This document shows, in pieces, positions 12,013-24,459 of a DNA stretch of 64,000 nucleotides. The stretch is from NCBI GenBank assembly GCA_034440615.1, contig JAOTOM010005186.1, forward strand, positions 1,912,501-1,976,500. The letters run 5' to 3'. The notes under the pieces were generated by a model. The model saw nothing but the letters and a program-made list of their open reading frames with translations, was not told the DNA's origin and did not search any database. Position 1 is the first letter of the stretch, and every line of letters starts with the position of its first letter. The DNA comes from Ashinkailepas kermadecensis. Taxonomy: Eukaryota; Arthropoda; Thecostraca; Neolepadidae. The position numbers and the translations under genes are program-made.

Positions 12013-12734
12013 AGTTGACCATCTTAGTAAACATTATCCAGTATCAGGTGAGAAAGGCATCCCGCACACGTTCCTTTGCTCCACATGGAGACAAAAGGCA
12101 CGGAATATTGTGTTGCATTTTTCCTTCCTTTGGCTACTGCATTGTGTGTGGTTCTCGACAGCATGAATGCACGAAGCTATCCCAGAGTTCAGCTAAATTG
12201 TGTGGAAAATTGAGCTACTCTGCTCAAAGCATACCACCAATCACTTTTAAAAAACCTGAACATGTAATGGCTCCAAATGTGCCTTGAACCCACTATTCAA
12301 TGCTTGCTGAAACCAGTTTTGCTCATGAAGTGGGAGTAATTTTATGTTTGCCATAGGCAAACCTGATCGCCTTCGTGGCCACATAAGCCGCCGTGGCAAA
12401 AAACAATCCGTCTTCAAGACCGAAGAGATGCGGAACCGTGACGATATCAAGCCATGCCGCGTTGCAGTCTCTCGTTCTCTTCCACGGCCCTGCAGTCTCC
12501 AGGGCCGATAGAGCCATACGGTCCGTTGAAGTCTTCCACGGCTCTACGGTCTGCAGCGCTGATGGTTGGAGGTGGATTGGCGATTTTACCACATACAAAC
12601 ATTAATCGAATTCGTCACAACTGAAGGGCCATGCCCGACACCTGGATGGTGTCAGTGGCTCCCACTGTTGGTCGGCACACGGCAATAGGGATCGCCGCCG
12701 GCGGTCTGCCAGGCGACGCTGCTGACCCAGATCC
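12013..12734. other. Unique sequence, no gene recognised
   Basis: A minus-strand open stretch (about 12247-12598) reads as ordinary-looking peptide (for example LLPLHEQNWFQQALNSGFKA) across two frames. It could be an eroded transposon-derived exon, but I do not recognise the family. Confidence 0.35.
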
Positions 12735-13790
12735 GGCGTGCCGGTGGTATCTGTGGTGCGGGCGGGTCCGCCGGTGGTGTCTGTGGCGCGGGCGGGTCCG
12801 CCGGTGGTGTCTGTGGTGTCTGTGGTGCGGGCGGGTCCGCCGGTGGTGTCTGTGGCGCGGGCGGGTCCGCCGGTGGTGTCTGTGGTGCGGGCGGGTCCGC
12901 CGGTGGTGTCTGTGGCGCGGGCGGGTCCGCCGGTGGTGTCTGTGGTGTCTGTGGTGCGGGCGGGTCCGCCGGTGGTGTCTGTGGCGCGGGCGGGTCCGCC
13001 GGTGGTGTCTGTGGCGCGGGCGGGTCCGCCGGTGGTGTCTGTGGCGCGGGCGGGTCTGCCGGTGGTGTCTGTGGTGTCTGTGGCGCGGGCGGGTCCGCCG
13101 GTGGTGTCTGTGGCGCGGGCGGGTCCGCCGGTGGTGTCTGTGGCGCGGGCGGGTCCCCGTCGGTGGTGTCTGTGGCGCGGGCGGGACCCCGTCGGTGGTG
13201 TCTGTGGTGTCTGTGGCGCGGGCGGGTCCGCCGGTGGTGTCTGTGGTGTCTGTGGCGCGGGCGGGTCCGCCGGTGGTGTCTGTGGCGCGGGCGGGTCCGC
13301 CGGTGGTGTCTGTGGCGCGGGCGGGTCCCCGTCGGTGGTGTCTGTGGTGTCTGTGGCGCGGGCGGGACCCCGTCGGTGGTGTCTGTGGCGCGGGCGGGTC
13401 CGCCGGTGGTGTCTGTGGCGCGGGCGGGTCCCCGTCGGTGGTGTCTGTGGCGCGGGCGGGTCCGCCGGTGGTGTCTGTGGTGTCTGTGGCGCGGGCTGGT
13501 CCGCCGGTGGTGTCTGTGGCGCGGGCGGGTCCGCCGGTGGTGTCTGTGGTGTCTGTGGCGCGGGCGGGTCCGCCGGTGGTGTCTGTGGCGTCGGTGGGTC
13601 CGCCGGTGGTGTCTGTGGCGCGGGCGGGCCCGCCGGTGGTGTCTGTGGCGCGGGCGGGCCCGCCGGTGGTGTCTGTGGCGCGGGTGGGCCCACCGGTGGT
13701 GTCTGTGGCGTGGGTGGGTCCGCCGGTGGTGTCTGTCGCGCGGGCGGGCCTGCCGGTGGTGTCTGTGGCGCGGGCGGGTCCGCGCCGCTT
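12735..13790. repeat. 30-bp G/T-rich minisatellite with 9-bp sub-unit
   Basis: About 33 units of 30 bp made of TCTGTGGCGCGGGCGGGTCC plus GCCGGTGGTG, with a 9-bp TCTGTGGTG inserted between some units. The plus strand is strongly G+T rich. Many frames stay open for hundreds of codons because both lengths are multiples of three; these are not genes. Confidence 0.96.
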
Positions 13791-13843
13791 ACGCAATTAC
13801 GCAGTCCAGCTGTGTCTTCTGTGGGCAAGGTCGTCGGTGGTGC

Positions 13844-14760
13844 GCAGAACACCCGCCAGCGACGCCACCCACCGCACACAGCAGAACACCCGCCAGCGAC
13901 ACCACCCACCGCACACAGCAGAACACCCGCCAGCGACGCCATCCACCGCACACAGCAGAGCACCCGCCAGCGACGCCACCCACCGCACACAGCAGAACAC
14001 CCGCCAGCGACGCCACCCACCGCACACAGCAGAACACCCGCCAGCGACGCCATCCACCGCACACAGCAGAACACCCGCCAGCGACGCCATCCACCGCACA
14101 CAGCAGAACACCTGCCAGCGACGCCACCCACCGCACACAGCAGAACACCCGCCAGCGACACCACCCACCGCACACAGCAGAACACCCGCAGGAGTCGCCA
14201 CCCACCGCACACAGCAGAACACCCGCCAGCGACGCCATCCACCGCACACAGCAGAACACCCGCCAGCGACGCCATCCACCGCACACAGCAGAACACCCGC
14301 CAGCGACACCACCCACCGCACACAGCAGAACACCCGCAGGAGTCGCCACCCACCGCACACAGCAGAACACCCGCCAGCGACGCCATCCACCGCACACAGC
14401 AGAACACCCGCCAGCGACACCACCCACCGCACACAGCAGAACACCCGCAGGAGTCGCCACCCACCGCACACAGCAGAACACCCGCCAGCGACGCCACCCA
14501 CCGCACACAGCAGAACACCTGCCAGCGACGCCACCCACCGCACACAGCAGAACACCCGCAGGAGTCGCCACCCACCGCACACAGCAGAACACCCGCCAGC
14601 GACGCCACCCACCGCACACAGCAGAACACCCGCCAGCGACACCATCCACCGCACACAGCAGAACACCTGCCAGCGACGCCATCCACCGCACACAGCAGAA
14701 CACCCCCAGCGACGCCATCCACCGCACACTGCGGAACGCCCGCAGGAGTCGACACTCACC
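13844..14760. repeat. 37-bp C/A-rich minisatellite
   Basis: About 25 units of 37 bp, each with GCAGAACACCCGCCAGCGAC followed by a CCACC-rich stretch. Variants include CGCAGGAGTCGCC in place of CGCCAGCGACGCC. The plus strand is C+A rich, the opposite of the array just before it. Confidence 0.96.
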
Positions 14761-14814
14761 GCACACAGTCTGCACGGTATGTATTATACCTCCATGGCGT
14801 GGCTCCATAGCTTG

Positions 14815-15112
14815 CTTGGAGGTTCGGACGCGAACTTAGCATACATGGTTTTTTTCTGGAGTATCAGACGTAATATTAACCTTCATAGTTTTTCTGGAGG
14901 CTCAGACTCGATACTGACCTCCATGGTTTGTCTGGAGGCTCAGACTCGATACTGACCTCTGTGGTTTGTCTGGAGGCTCAGACTCGTTATTGACGTCCGT
15001 GGTTTTTCTGGAGGATCAGACTCGATAATTAACTCTATTGTTTGTCTGGAGGCTTAGACTCGGAAATGACCTTCATGGTTTGTCTGGAGGCTCAGATTCG
15101 ATATCGACCTCA
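14815..15112. repeat. 38-bp minisatellite, about seven copies
   Basis: Units with GGTTTGTCTGGAGGCTCAGA every 38 bp (for example at 14893, 14931 and 14969). More diverged than neighbouring arrays, so probably older. Confidence 0.9.
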
Positions 15113-15791
15113 AGCGGCACACAGTGATCGATAACAGGCTCGTGGGGCAGCCAGTGGCTGACACCGGCCTCACAAAGTGACCAGTTACCCCGTATTTCGA
15201 CGGACGACAGTACATGGCCTGGCTGTGGTGAAGTACGTGCCGACAGCATATGGCCGGGCTTCGGTAACGGTCGTCTGGAGGCCCGTACGTGCAAACGATC
15301 AGATTATAAATTAACTGGAGTGGTAATGGGCAAACAATTATGATAGCAATAGCAGGTAAGCAATTATAAAACTATAGGTATCCAAAATTGTATTACACAA
15401 TTGAGCATACAGGTTTTGAGCACACAGTATGATGTAATCTTTTGCATTTCAATTGCATATTACATGTCGTTCCAGTAGGCATTGATGCTTCTACAGAGAT
15501 GCTCATTTGACAAAATAACTAAACAAACTATCATATTTCTCCACATGTGTGCCCAAATCATTGGCATTTGTTTCTCATGTGCCATGAACAGAACCGCCAC
15601 CAAGGCGGCGATGGCTTATAGTTCCATTGGAAACAATGTCTAGTAAGATTTGAGCCGTTGGCCGCAGGAAGACTCGCTCACCACCGACATGATACACTTC
15701 TAAAAAATGGACCTTCGGCACCGGCGTGTGAAAACACGGCGAAGATTGTAATCTGTGCAGAAGTGGCGGGGAAGTCTTCGCTGGTTGAATT
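15113..15791. other. Unique sequence, no gene seen
   Basis: Nothing recognisable on either strand. Confidence 0.5.
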
Positions 15792-16501
15792 GATAGTCAT
15801 GTGAGCGGCAGTCAGCTGTGTGAGCGGAAGTCAGATGTGTGAGGACAGTCAGATGTGTGAGCGGCAGTGAGATGTGTGAGCGGCAGTCAGATGTGTGAGC
15901 GGCAGTCAGATGTGTGAGCGGCAGTGAGATGTGTGAGCGGTAGTCAGATGTGTGAGCGGCAGTCAGATGTGTGAGCGGCAGTCAGATGTGTAAGCGGTAG
16001 TCAGATGTGTGAGTGGTAGTCAGATGTGTGATCGGTAGTCAGATGTGTGAGCGGCAGTCAGATGTGTGAGCGGCAGTCAGATGTGTAAGCGGCAGTCAGA
16101 TGTGTGAGCGGCAGTGAGATGTGTGAGCGGCAGTCAGATGTGTGAGCGGCAGTCAGATGTGTGAGCGGCAGTGAGATGTGTGAGTGGTAGTCAGATGTGT
16201 GAGCGGCAGTCAGATGTGTGAGCGGCAGTGAGATGTGTGAGCGGCAGTCAGATGTGTGAGCGGCAGTCAGATGTGTAAGCGGTAGTCAGATGTGTGAGTG
16301 GTAGTCAGATGTGTGATCGGTAGTCAGATGTGTAAGCGGTAGTCAGATGTGTGAGTGGTAGTCAGATGTGTGATCGGTAGTCAGATGTGTGAGCGGCAGT
16401 CAGATGTGTGAGCGGCAGTCAGATGTGTGAGCGGCAGTCAGATGTGTGAGCGGTAGTCAGATGTGTGAGCGGTAGTCAGATGTGTAAGCGGTAGTCAGAT
16501 T
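15792..16501. repeat. 19-bp minisatellite, about 37 copies
   Basis: Units of GTGTGAGCGGCAGTCAGAT with variants (GTAAGCGGTAG, GTGATCGGTAG, GCAGTGAGAT). Runs of variants repeat as blocks, showing duplications of several units at a time. Confidence 0.95.
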
Positions 16502-18164
16502 GTCAGCGACATTCAGCGCAAGGCACCGTACAAGTGAGAGGCAGCTGTTTAGAAGGTATTTCGTGATCTCCCTCGCAACATGACGGTGCTCTGGGTAGTG
16601 ACCACCAGACCGTGACCCCCCTTCTCCCCATACACGGCACAGCCGTCGGTGGCTGCGATCGGCACAGGCCGCTGAGGATGGTGGCTTCGACTGGGTCCCA
16701 ACGATCCGGTGTGTGAATACAACAGCTCTAAGTCGCACACGGCGACACGACGACGTGCTACGATTGTCGTTTCATGTTCCTGCTGCATCTATACGCCGTG
16801 TTTCCGGTAAATTCGCCCTGCTGTATAAACCCACCCCATATCCCTATATTTTCCATGTAGTGACAGGCGAGCCGGCGCTGTGACGTGTTGGTGTTACGCA
16901 CCATGTATCGAGCGTCACGGCTTCGTCCTGATGAACTCTTCAGCTGCTTGCAGGTTGATCCTGCATAGCAAAACGCTACGGCTTCAAGTGTATACTAAAG
17001 GGATTGTGATTGTATGGCCCTGCTAGCTGCAGACCAGTGAAGTGCACGCTACCCCTCGAATCGCTTCTAAACCCACGTAATTATTTCCAAAATGCACACA
17101 GAAGGTCGAAGGATGGACGTGGACGTATTCTGATACTAATATTACATTGTCATCCCCACTTCTCATCACATGTCTCCCATAGTCTTGTTGTGTGATTAGT
17201 AAATGTAGGAATATTTAGACAGTTGCACTCAATATCCATTTCACACAACATTATACTCGTGAGTGTGCAGAGATACTGAACTACTGAACAATAAACTTTT
17301 TGCTGTGCAATTCCACACGATTTCGAGCCACCATCATGACAAGAGCAACACACCTAGGGACAGAGTAAGATTTTAAAATATCAGTTTCGGTGGTTTGGGG
17401 CAAAGGTAAGGACGTCAAAATGCAGGCATACAAGCTAATGTTAAAAATCAAAATGTAGAATACGTGAGAATAGCTATTTGAACAAACACTTCACACAGCT
17501 GCATGCGGAATAATGATTGCCTTCTTATTCAGAGGAATTGTAATTTGGCATTGAATAATATTATTTTAAAAGGTATGAATAATTTCCAATTGCTATAATG
17601 TGTGCCAGGCGACAGCTCTTGCTATCCTGGATGACTTCTTTTCATGATTGCAACTCAGCATCCTGAATTGCAATCACCTGTTTTTGGTTCCCAGCTTTAG
17701 CACTGTCAGCCCTTGCAATTATTTGCCCGTTTCTAGAGGCAATCCTCACATGCCAATAGGTACCACACACGCACATCAGACTATCAGAGGTATGTAGACT
17801 CTATGATGTGCGTGGCCGTCCAGGGACAGCCCGCCACAGCGGCTACCACTGGTTTGAAGACGCTGCAGTAACACGCCACAGCAGGAACGGCCTGGCGCAG
17901 CGGCTACCGCTGGTCTGCAGACGCTCCATCAACACGCCACAGCAGGGACGCACAGCGGCCGCCGTGCCCACAGCACCGCCCTTGGGCCTGTTTATCGTCG
18001 TCAAGGCTGGGTCAGCCCGCAACACCAGCGACGGTTGCCGCTGGTCGGAGGGGAGCGAGGCGGTCGGGGGGGGGGGGTGGAGCGAGGCGAGCCTCCCACT
18101 GTTGTGGCGGCACGGCCGGGCGGCGATTACGCAACCCTGCTCTCCGCATGGCGTCAGTCAGTGG
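16502..18164. other. Unique sequence, no gene recognised
   Basis: About 1.7 kb without a supportable gene. A G run is present near 18066-18075. A plus-strand frame opens at 17808 and passes into the next repeat array, but it has no recognisable domain. Confidence 0.45.
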
Positions 18165-18479
18165 AGACAACAGGCGCCGTACAACAGCACAGCCATCGGT
18201 CAAACAGGTGATGTCCACCGCGACTCAAGACAACAGGCGCCGTATAACAGCACAGCCATCGGTCAAACAGGTGATGTCCACCGCGACTCAAGACAACAGG
18301 CGCCGTATAACAGCACAGCCATCGGTCAAACAGGTGATGTCCACCGCGACTCAAGACAACAGGCGCCGTATAACAGCACAGCCATCGGTCAAACAGGTGA
18401 TGTCCACCGCGACTCAAGACAACAGGCGCCGTATAACAGCACAGCCATCGGTCAAACAGGTGATGTCCACCGCGACTCA
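18165..18479. repeat. 63-bp minisatellite, five near-identical copies
   Basis: Five copies of a 63-bp unit beginning AGACAACAGGCGCCGTA(T/C)AA. 63 is a multiple of three and both strands are open; a plus-strand frame from 17808 to 18632 repeats a 21-residue segment (QQAPYNSTAIGQ plus TGDVHRDSR) five times. Almost no substitutions separate copies 2-5, so selection on a protein cannot be judged. A non-coding minisatellite is the simpler reading. Confidence 0.9.
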
Positions 18480-18810
18480 CTTCTGCAGGAGAGCCTGAGG
18501 GCCTGCTTCATTGGTCGGCAGTGGAGAACGGGATGGGCGGCGTTCGGTGAGATTCGAATGGCGTACGAAGGAAACCGCCGGCGGAGATTTGGGGAGATAT
18601 TAGCCGCTGATTGTGTAGTTATTCGCGCCTAAGCTAAAGTTACCTCACAGGATGAAAGAGTTTGGAATAGTTTCATGGAGCTTCGAATATATTCTGGTGC
18701 TAATGGAGCGCAAAGTGAAACCTTGTGAAGCTTCCAACGTGATAGAATTGCCAACGGATTTGGCTCCATGCCAACGGATGTTCGCTGAGTATTGGCGGGA
18801 GTATTGGCGG
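18480..18810. other. Unique sequence, no gene seen
   Basis: Short non-repetitive spacer between arrays. Confidence 0.5.
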
Positions 18811-18960
18811 GACGGAGAGAAGGAGAGAAGGACGACTGCGGTACGGAGAGAAGGACGACTGCGAGCTGGTTCTGTTCCTGCACCTCTGCTGAGCATTGGC
18901 GGGACGGTACGGAGAGAAGGACGACTGCGAGCTCGTTCTGTTCCTGCACCTCTGCTGGGT
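18811..18960. repeat. 66-bp tandem duplication
   Basis: TACGGAGAGAAGGACGACTG begins copies at 18842 and 18908 (66 bp apart). A shorter partial copy precedes them at 18814. Confidence 0.85.
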
Positions 18961-19474
18961 GTTGACATGAAGCCACATAGAGTGGAGAAGAGCCGCACAA
19001 CTCCTGTCTTCCCCATTTCCGAGCCTCTGCTTACAACAGGGAGTATAAACAGCATATACGTACATACGATCGTTTTGGGACACCTTGAGTTGCTAAATGA
19101 CCGTACCGATCGATCAGAAAACATCGTGCATGGCCAATAAGCGTGGGCTGAGTGCTTGTCTCCAGCAATGTCAGTTTGCCTGCAGACCGATGCGGACAAG
19201 TGAATGAAGAGTGAGTGAAGAGAGAGCGCTACGAGAAGAGAGTGAATAAAAATTTGTAAGAGCTTTCAAGCAACCACAGCCAAATCGTGGGCATGCCAAT
19301 GCGATACTCATGGCACGTGCTCGTGTGTTATTGGTGAGTTGTGTGAGAGACCAAGACGGTGCTCACATCGTTTCGTTGGTGACGCGACAAAAAGTGTGGC
19401 AGCTCTGAGAGAAAAGTGGTGAACTGGCGTCGCCCTCATCTGCGGCAGGATCCAGCGTGCACGGAACGCCAGAG
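18961..19474. other. Unique sequence, no gene seen
   Basis: No recognisable coding or RNA feature. Confidence 0.5.
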
Positions 19475-19655
19475 TGGGACCGGGCATGCTCTCCCACACC
19501 ACCCCAGTGTGACCAGGCATGCCCTCCCACACCGCCCCGGCGGGACCGGGCATGCTCTCCCACACTACGCGGGTGGGACCGGGTATGTTCTCCCACATCG
19601 TCCCGGTGGGACCGGGTATGCTCTGCCACATCGTCCCGGTGGGACCGGGCACGCT
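19475..19655. repeat. 33-bp minisatellite, five copies
   Basis: Units of 33 bp (TGCTCTCCCAC-like at 19487, 19520 and 19553). Most copies carry GTGGGA and TCCCAC arms about 12 nt apart, which are reverse complements. Confidence 0.9.
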
Positions 19656-20415
19656 CTCTTCTGCTCCTCACGATTCGCAGAATTGACTCGAGGGAGCGGT
19701 TGCTTTACTGGGTAGCCCGGCTCGGTGGAGCGCCACGCATTCCTGCGCATCTGCCGTCGCGTTGATGCTGCTGTGGATTGTTTGCTCTTGCCATCTGGGA
19801 AAGTCTCCGAAGGGTGCTGTAAATTGCGTCGGTGGCAGATGGCGTTGTTATCGATTTCGCTTGCATTAAATGTAGTGAAAGGAAATGAATCTCTATTTGT
19901 TACTGACAATTACGTGTCTTAAGAGTAGGATAATCATTCCACCGCCAGAGATCACTACTGCACTCTGATTTGCATCGTCATTTTGTGAGCACAAAAATGA
20001 CAATGCATTATCATGCAATATCAGAGTACTCTGACATACGTGTATTTACTGTAATAAATCGCAATGTGGTATTGGTAAGCGATAATGATTCTGCTCATTC
20101 TCTGTGCCATGGTGTCGCGGCGTGACCGTGTCTTCGTCCGTGTTTGTCGTGTTTGTTGTGTTTGCGTGTTTGCGTGTGGCCATGCTGTTATCGTGGCTTT
20201 CGCAACAGCTAGTCCGGTGAGTGCTGCTTGGCGACCGCGTGCCCGTTTGAGCGGCCGTTGTGTGCTACACTCTCGCAGTGTTATCTCTACGGCTGACAAT
20301 AGGTGTAGCGTGAGCAGCATAGAGGAAAGTGGACTCACTTAAAGTTACATCAGCCATAGCAGATGTGCCGGTGGAGGATGCCGAGTGGCACTGGTCGGTA
20401 TGGCCACCAGGCCAC
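19656..20415. other. Unique sequence, no gene recognised
   Basis: Contains a GTTTG-rich stretch near 20140-20175. No recognisable protein. Confidence 0.45.
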
Positions 20416-20770
20416 ACGGCGGGTTTCGGGCTTCGAGCTCCGGGCTCCGGACTCCAGGCTCCAGGCTCCGGGCTCCGGGCTCTGGGCTCCGGACTTCTGA
20501 CTCCGGGCTCCGGGCTTAGGGCTCCAGGCTCTGGGCTCCGGGCTCCGGGCACTGGCTTCAGGCTTGGGGATCCGGGCTCCGGGCTGCTCCGGGCTCCGGG
20601 CACTGGCTTCAGGCTTGGGGATCCGGGCTCCGGGCTGCTCCGGGCTCCGGGAACTGGCTTCAGGCTTGGGGATCCGGGCTCCGGGCTGCTCCGGGCTCCG
20701 GGCTGCAAGCGTACTTCAAGTTCTGCGGACCTCAAGCTCCGGGCTTTGAACTCCGGGATCTGGGCTCCCG
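20416..20770. repeat. GGGCTCC repeats including a 51-bp unit
   Basis: A 7-bp GGGCTCC-type degenerate repeat flanks three copies of a 51-bp unit centred on GGGGATCCGGGCTCCGGGCT (GATCC at 20569, 20620 and 20671). Confidence 0.9.
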
Positions 20771-22811
20771 GAGCTCAAAGTTGGATCCGTCCCTGTTGGA
20801 TCAACGCGGACTGTTGGCGACAATGGCCATTCTGTGGGCGCCGGCTCAGATCGGAGCCGATACCACGGGGGCGTGGCCGGGTATGACGTCAGCGCGCAGC
20901 TGCCGTTGCCACTAATGGACACTGGCCAATGGACGCAGCCAGTGCTTGCACTCTGCTTGTACTATGCCAATTGCTGGTGTTCTCCTACGCTGGTGATCAA
21001 TGCAATCGCATAGACTGCAGAATGCATACAGGAATAGCGCTCAGTGTTTGATGACCTGCATCAGGACATTATGAAGGCGGCAGTGATGGGACGGCGACAG
21101 TGGCGGGCTGCTCGTGCTGTCCTCTGGTAGATGTCTATATATCATCGATGCCTGGTAATGCTACAGAAAAGCAAGCATTCGTGTTATAGCTAGGTCATGC
21201 ACCAAAGACAACCTACGATGAGGGTTGCATAGAAGTGAAGTGGACATCCGCCTTCATGGCGAGTCGATGAAAAACATTCACATGCTGATGCGCACCCCAG
21301 CATGCTGACCAATGCGCGATCACTTCATGGACAACTGCCAACATCCTACCAAAATCTGACGATGAATACGGGCACAATCTCCGTATTTATATCCGTAATT
21401 TCCATCTTCCTACCGGTGAAACCATATCGAATCCGAGCCGATTCGGCTCTTATTCCCCCGGGCGGACCGAGAGTCCGACCCAGTGGAAAAAGAGAGGCAC
21501 TTGCCTCACGTCCCTCTCCCTCATCTCCCAAATTATGCGGCCGACCCCACCCGTCTGTTTCGCTCATTCGTACCGCTGAACAATTTCGCCACGAGCACCG
21601 CCGGCATATCTCTTGCAATCCCCCCTCCCAGACAGGAGCATAAATCAAATTACATAGTCTGACCGTGACTAGTTGCAACAATATCACGCGCAACCGTGTG
21701 CGAGCCCCCTGGCAGCGGCGGCTGCCCCGCACTTGCATCACAGTTCGGCCGATAACGATCACACATCAGTCCAAATTGTGCGATGACTCGTCAGTTAGTG
21801 TATTGGCTTCTGTAATTAGTTCGGCTGCTTGAGCGTTAATAAACGGCAGCGGTTCGTTGAACGCCTCGTTCCATGCCATGCACTGCACAGATGATGCAGT
21901 TTCATAATGCCTCTTATGTACACATCGTTGGTATGCAGCCCAGGGCTTATCGATTGAATAACTTGGGTGTGTGTTGGCGTGTGTGCACGTGGGTGTGTGT
22001 AATGTCGATATCGATGGGCAGAGATCGACACGGAGATGTAATACAATTTGCGTATGTTCACAAAGCATACATTATCCTTAGAAACAGCTATCGATTCACG
22101 CGTATCGTCCCCACCAAGCGCACAAGCGACCAAACGTATTCGATCCACGCAATTCCAATCCTTAAGACGGACGATGACAATTGCATTTGGTCGATAATAG
22201 CATTCGCTGACGTATGAACCTTACTGGAGCGAGGTCATGTGGGATCATAAACCGAGAGTAAATCGCTTAAATTCGAGTAGGAGAATCATATTTCAACAAT
22301 CAGTGGCAGATCACATTGGTGCTGAGTGTCAGGGGCCAGTGACCCCGCTCTAGTGCCCTGTGGTGTACAAATAACATCATATATCAAACCGCAATTCCAG
22401 ACGGTTGGCTTTCATATTGTGTGCGAGGTGCTGACAATAATAACAACCAAAGACAACCCAAGATAGACACAGTTCACCGTTCGACTTCGCTCTGCACGTT
22501 AACCACATCACGAAGACAATGTGCGTTGCTATTCCAGTTTCTGACTGTTCCACCCCGCAGCGGATGCAGGGACACGGTGACGCGGGCGCCACGATTGGTC
22601 TGTTTTGTCACGACAGAGAGTCTGATGCAGTTAAAGGAGAGCCGAAGGGACTACGTGTGATCCGAAGGCGAAATTACCATGATTCGGGTCGCAGCTCTGG
22701 ACTGTATGGCCGGCAGAGGGATTCGGGAGAGGCAAGTTGAGGACGGGGAGATTTGACACAGCCACGGCATCGGTACGACAGCCACACCAGAACTTCTGTA
22801 GTACGCCGACG
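20771..22811. other. 2 kb of unique sequence, no gene recognised
   Basis: Short open frames on both strands lack recognisable features. Nothing more can be supported. Confidence 0.45.
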
Positions 22812-22918
22812 TGTTGTGTTGTAGTCCGTGTTGTGTTGTTGTAGTCCGTGTTGTGTTGTTGTATTCCGTGTTGTGTTGTTGTAATCCGTGTTGTGTTGTT
22901 GTAATCCTTGTTGTGTTT
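22812..22918. repeat. 20-bp minisatellite
   Basis: Five copies of CGTGTTGTGTTGTTGTA(A/G)TC-like units. Confidence 0.9.
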
Positions 22919-23860
22919 TGGCCAAACGGCCTGACATCGCCCGCAGATATCACGAAGGAGTGATACAGAACACTTTGCTCTTGGCCAGCCATGTGATCTC
23001 AAGTCACATGCTTTGCCAACAAGAACTGATGTGGCGAATTGCTGGCGATTGACGTCACCCGCATCTGTGCACCAGTCACGGCGGCGGCCGCAGACTAATC
23101 CGGATGGCAGCTAAAACTGTGACAGCCTCGGGTTCTAATAGCTGGACCAACGAACGCATGCCTATTGTAATCTAGAGAAGAGAGTGAACCAGATGTCAGT
23201 TTCAGTAAAAATAATACTACGATTCTGAGACGGTCGCAGAAAAAAATGCGCGGCTCCGTAAAAAAGTGTTTGACTGACGTCACACTTTCTGTCTGAGAAC
23301 ATACTGCCGTCGTAGAAATGTCACGGAATCACGTCATACATTTGTGAAAGAAGTTCTTTTATCAGGTGGAATTGTCTCCGTAATTGAAATAAATAATGAT
23401 TGGAAAATGATCCACCAGTATTAGAGCTCGATAATTATACGTTCGATGATCAACCTTCATTTAATTTTAAAACCGCATTATATTCTACACTGAGAAACGC
23501 TTTGAAGAACTTTGATGACATGCCCTTTGATTACAAAAACCGCCGAAGTATTTCAAAGCTTACCCTAACCACGTCCAAGGTTTTTCATTTGAACTATCAG
23601 AACAATTCATGTTCTTACTAAAAAATACAGCAGAAGCCCTTCATGCACAGAACGTGAACTTCTGCAAAAGAAATTACTAGCATTGTCTTCTGAAAAAAAA
23701 TGTTTTCATTATTTAACGAAAACAATTTAACTTCAATTGTTATTCTTGTGTAAGAGTATGGAGCATGCTCTTCAGTTCTTACACCATGCGCGAGCGCATG
23801 CGCATAGTGCGCATGCGGACGCGCGCGATCGCCATATTTGAGCACGGAAGGCAACGCCAA
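22919..23860. other. Unique sequence, no gene recognised
   Basis: AT-rich in part. A 73-codon frame at 23400-23621 (DNYTFDDQPSFNFKTALYST) looks like ordinary protein composition, but no family is recognised. Confidence 0.4.
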
Positions 23861-24459
23861 CGTTGGTGTGGAAGGCCGCGCAGCTAATGATGAGTGGCGA
23901 GCTGTGTACAGTGCAGACATCAGTACCGGAGACGCACCAGCCAACAGCCAGCAATACAGGCGTTGGTGTGGAAGGCCGCGCAGCTAATGATGAGTGGCGA
24001 GCTGTGTACAGTGCAGACATCAGTACCGGAGACGCACCAGCCAACAGCCAGCAGTACAGGCGTTGGTGTGGAAGGCCGCGCAGCTAATGATGAGTGGCGA
24101 GCTGTGTACAGTGCAGACATCAGTACCGGAGACGCACCAGCCAACAGCCAGCAGTACAGGCGTTGGTGTGGAAGGCCGCGCAGCTAATGATGAGTGGCGA
24201 GCTGTGTACAGTGCAGACATCAGTACCGGAGACGCACCAGCCAACAGCCAGCAGTACAGGCGTTGGTGTGGAAGGCCGCGCAGCTAATGATGAGTGGCGA
24301 GCTGTGTACAGTGCAGACATCAGTACCGGAGACGCACCAGCCAACAGCCAGCAGTACAGGCGTTGGTGTGGAAGGCCGCGCAGCTAATGATGAGTGGCGA
24401 GCTGTGTACAGTGCAGACATCAGTACCGCAGACGCACCAGCCAACAGCCAGCAGTACAG
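23861..24459. repeat. 100-bp tandem repeat, six near-identical copies
   Basis: Exactly 100-bp steps (CGTTGGTGTGGAAGGCCGCG at 23861, 23961 and so on). Only a handful of substitutions occur over six copies, implying very recent expansion. The unit length is not a multiple of three, so frames shift between copies. Confidence 0.97.

Noticed and set aside
12602..14955. Open frames of up to 774 codons on both strands
   Set aside because: Overlapping frames over the 30-bp and 37-bp arrays; sequence is low complexity with no signal, domain or splice sites.
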